Part shown: positions 63,382 to 64,000 of the stretch, piece by piece
Layout of the letters: each line of letters starts with the position of its first letter
How positions within the stretch are numbered: the stretch's first letter is position 1
Source: Clostridium tertium
GTDB lineage: Bacteria; Bacillota; Clostridia; Clostridiales; Clostridiaceae
Assembly (NCBI RefSeq): GCF_017873245.1
Contig: NZ_JAGGJY010000015.1
Coordinates: forward strand, 1-64,000
Direction of reading: 5' to 3'
DNA: 64,000 bases
Program-made: the position numbers and the translations under genes
The notes under the pieces: generated by a model
Databases searched by the model: none
What the model saw: the letters and a program-made list of their open reading frames with translations, nothing else
Told to the model about the DNA's origin: nothing

Positions 63382-63859
63382 TACTAAATGTATCTTCAAT
63401 TTCTTTTTTTACTTCTTCAATTGCTTCTGGAACAAGTCCTAATAGCTCTATTGCAATATCTTTTAGATTGGCTGAACTTTTATAAATTATGCTATAATCA
63501 TCAATCATTATATAACCTTGTTCATCTAACTCATTACACCAATTAATAACATGACCTATTGATAATTTTTCTAATCCATTACTTTTTAGATTTTGGTACA
63601 TAGAAATTATCCTATCATCAACTTTATTTTCTCCAATTTCTTTTGCTATCTTTACTGACATGCTCCAATCATTTAGGAATTCCTCCTTTAACTCTTCATT
63701 GCTTATACTGTTTATTAATTTTTCTACACTACTTATTTCTTCTGTTGTTATACTCTTGTATTCATCTAATACTTTCTTAATTTCTCTTATTATATACTGC
63801 TGAATTAATGAAGAAACTTCTTCATTAACTGCAATGAACACATTATCTTTATTAAACAT
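63371..63859 (-). CDS. Protein of unknown function, helical
   Basis: The 162-residue soluble, charged protein has predicted helices throughout, including VSSLIQQYIIREIKKVLDEY and an ending EAIEEVKKEIEDTF. There is no signal peptide or known motif. AGAGGGAG precedes the ATG. Its last codons overlap the start of the nitroreductase remnant in a different frame, so its C-terminus may have been formed by the same rearrangement. The family is not recognised. Confidence 0.6.
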   Translation of the reverse strand: MFNKDNVFIAVNEEVSSLIQQYIIREIKKVLDEYKSITTEEISSVEKLINSISNEELKEEFLNDWSMSVKIAKEIGENKVDDRIISMYQNLKSNGLEKLSIGHVINWCNELDEQGYIMIDDYSIIYKSSANLKDIAIELLGLVPEAIEEVKKEIEDTFSIKK

Positions 63860-63895
63860 TTATACTCCCTCTTTCTATACTTTTATTTAAATATA

Positions 63896-63935
63896 AAAAG
63901 TCTTAATCACTATCTTTATAGCAATTAAGACTTTT
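63896..63935. terminator. Terminator after the right-edge gene
   Basis: AAAAGTCTTAAT (63896-63907) pairs with ATTAAGACTTTT (63924-63935), directly after the stop of the partial minus-strand gene. Confidence 0.75.
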
Positions 63936-64000
63936 AGATTTTATTTATTTCTTGTTTTAACATTTCAATGAATCCTTCTGAAAATACTTTTCTACTTATT
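63934..64000 (-). CDS. C-terminal end of a gene that continues past the right edge
   Basis: Only the last 21 codons are present (minus strand), ending SRKVFSEGFIEMLKQEINKI with a TAA at 63934-63936. Too short to identify. Confidence 0.6.
   Translation of the reverse strand, partial: ISRKVFSEGFIEMLKQEINKI

Overview
The window is about 64 kb of low-GC chromosomal DNA from a Clostridium (sensu stricto) type Firmicute. The evidence is the AT-rich codon use, strong AGGAGG-type ribosome binding sites with several TTG/GTG starts, a Bacillus-type SRP RNA with Alu domain, the dnaX-ybaB-recR-DUF2508-bofA block, SpoIID-like and GH25 cell-wall proteins, rubrerythrin and rubredoxin. The species cannot be fixed from the sequence alone. 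No phage, plasmid, IS transposase or CRISPR array is visible.

Layout. 1-160: promoter and leader of an rRNA operon that runs off the left edge (minus strand). 0.8-4.2 kb: a glucose/GlcNAc-type PTS system made of a IIBC gene, a separate IIA gene and a GlcT-type antiterminator, with a RAT/terminator switch in front of each PTS gene. 4.2-6.6 kb: a tandem GNAT protein, a DUF4230 protein and msrA. 6.7-13.5 kb: a galacto-N-biose/lacto-N-biose locus (solute-binding lipoprotein, two permeases, phosphorylase, an unlisted 52-residue membrane protein, divergent AraC regulator). 13.6-21.5 kb: tcdA, mtnN, hemerythrin, rubrerythrin, a serine-biosynthesis cluster (DUF1015, serA, serC-like), mscL and a Cys-rich mini-protein. 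21.7-26.8 kb: bofA, DUF2508, cls, recR, ybaB, dnaX. 27-34.4 kb: a 54-residue Cys-rich ORF, thyA-dfrA, SRP RNA, tRNA-Ser(GGA), lgt, tadA, a CNNM/CorC protein, tRNA-Arg(CCT), a staygreen-family protein and plsC. 34.6-44.3 kb: a MATE exporter, a degenerate Fic-HTH protein, ogt, a DEAD-box helicase, rubredoxin, a solitary adenine methyltransferase and a K+/H+ or Na+/H+ antiporter. 44.6-49.6 kb: a GH25-LysM lysozyme, a SpoIID-like/PG-binding protein, a PHP phosphoesterase and an exonuclease. 49.7-53.9 kb: an amino-sugar operon (RpiR regulator, nanE, PTS IIBC, ChbG). 54.3-60 kb: a secreted PTP-like phytase fused to a GxGYxYP domain, a TipA-like MerR regulator, a single-domain globin, a DUF4309 lipoprotein and cdd. 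60-63.4 kb: a decay zone with several gene remnants around a GT8 glycosyltransferase and a UDG-like protein.

How it fits together. Three loci (PTS/GlcT, lnp operon, nanE/PTS/ChbG) point to growth on host mucin glycans and amino sugars, which suggests a gut organism. Both PTS IIBC proteins lack a IIA domain, and only one free IIA is present, so it may serve both. Hemerythrin, rubrerythrin, rubredoxin, globin and MsrA are a dispersed set of oxygen/NO/peroxide defences.

The most unusual items are the phytase-GxGYxYP fusion at 54.3 kb, a four-copy 32-nt inverted-end unit at 32.2 and 61.2 kb, the degenerate Fic-HTH protein, and the small genes at 8.2 kb and 27 kb.
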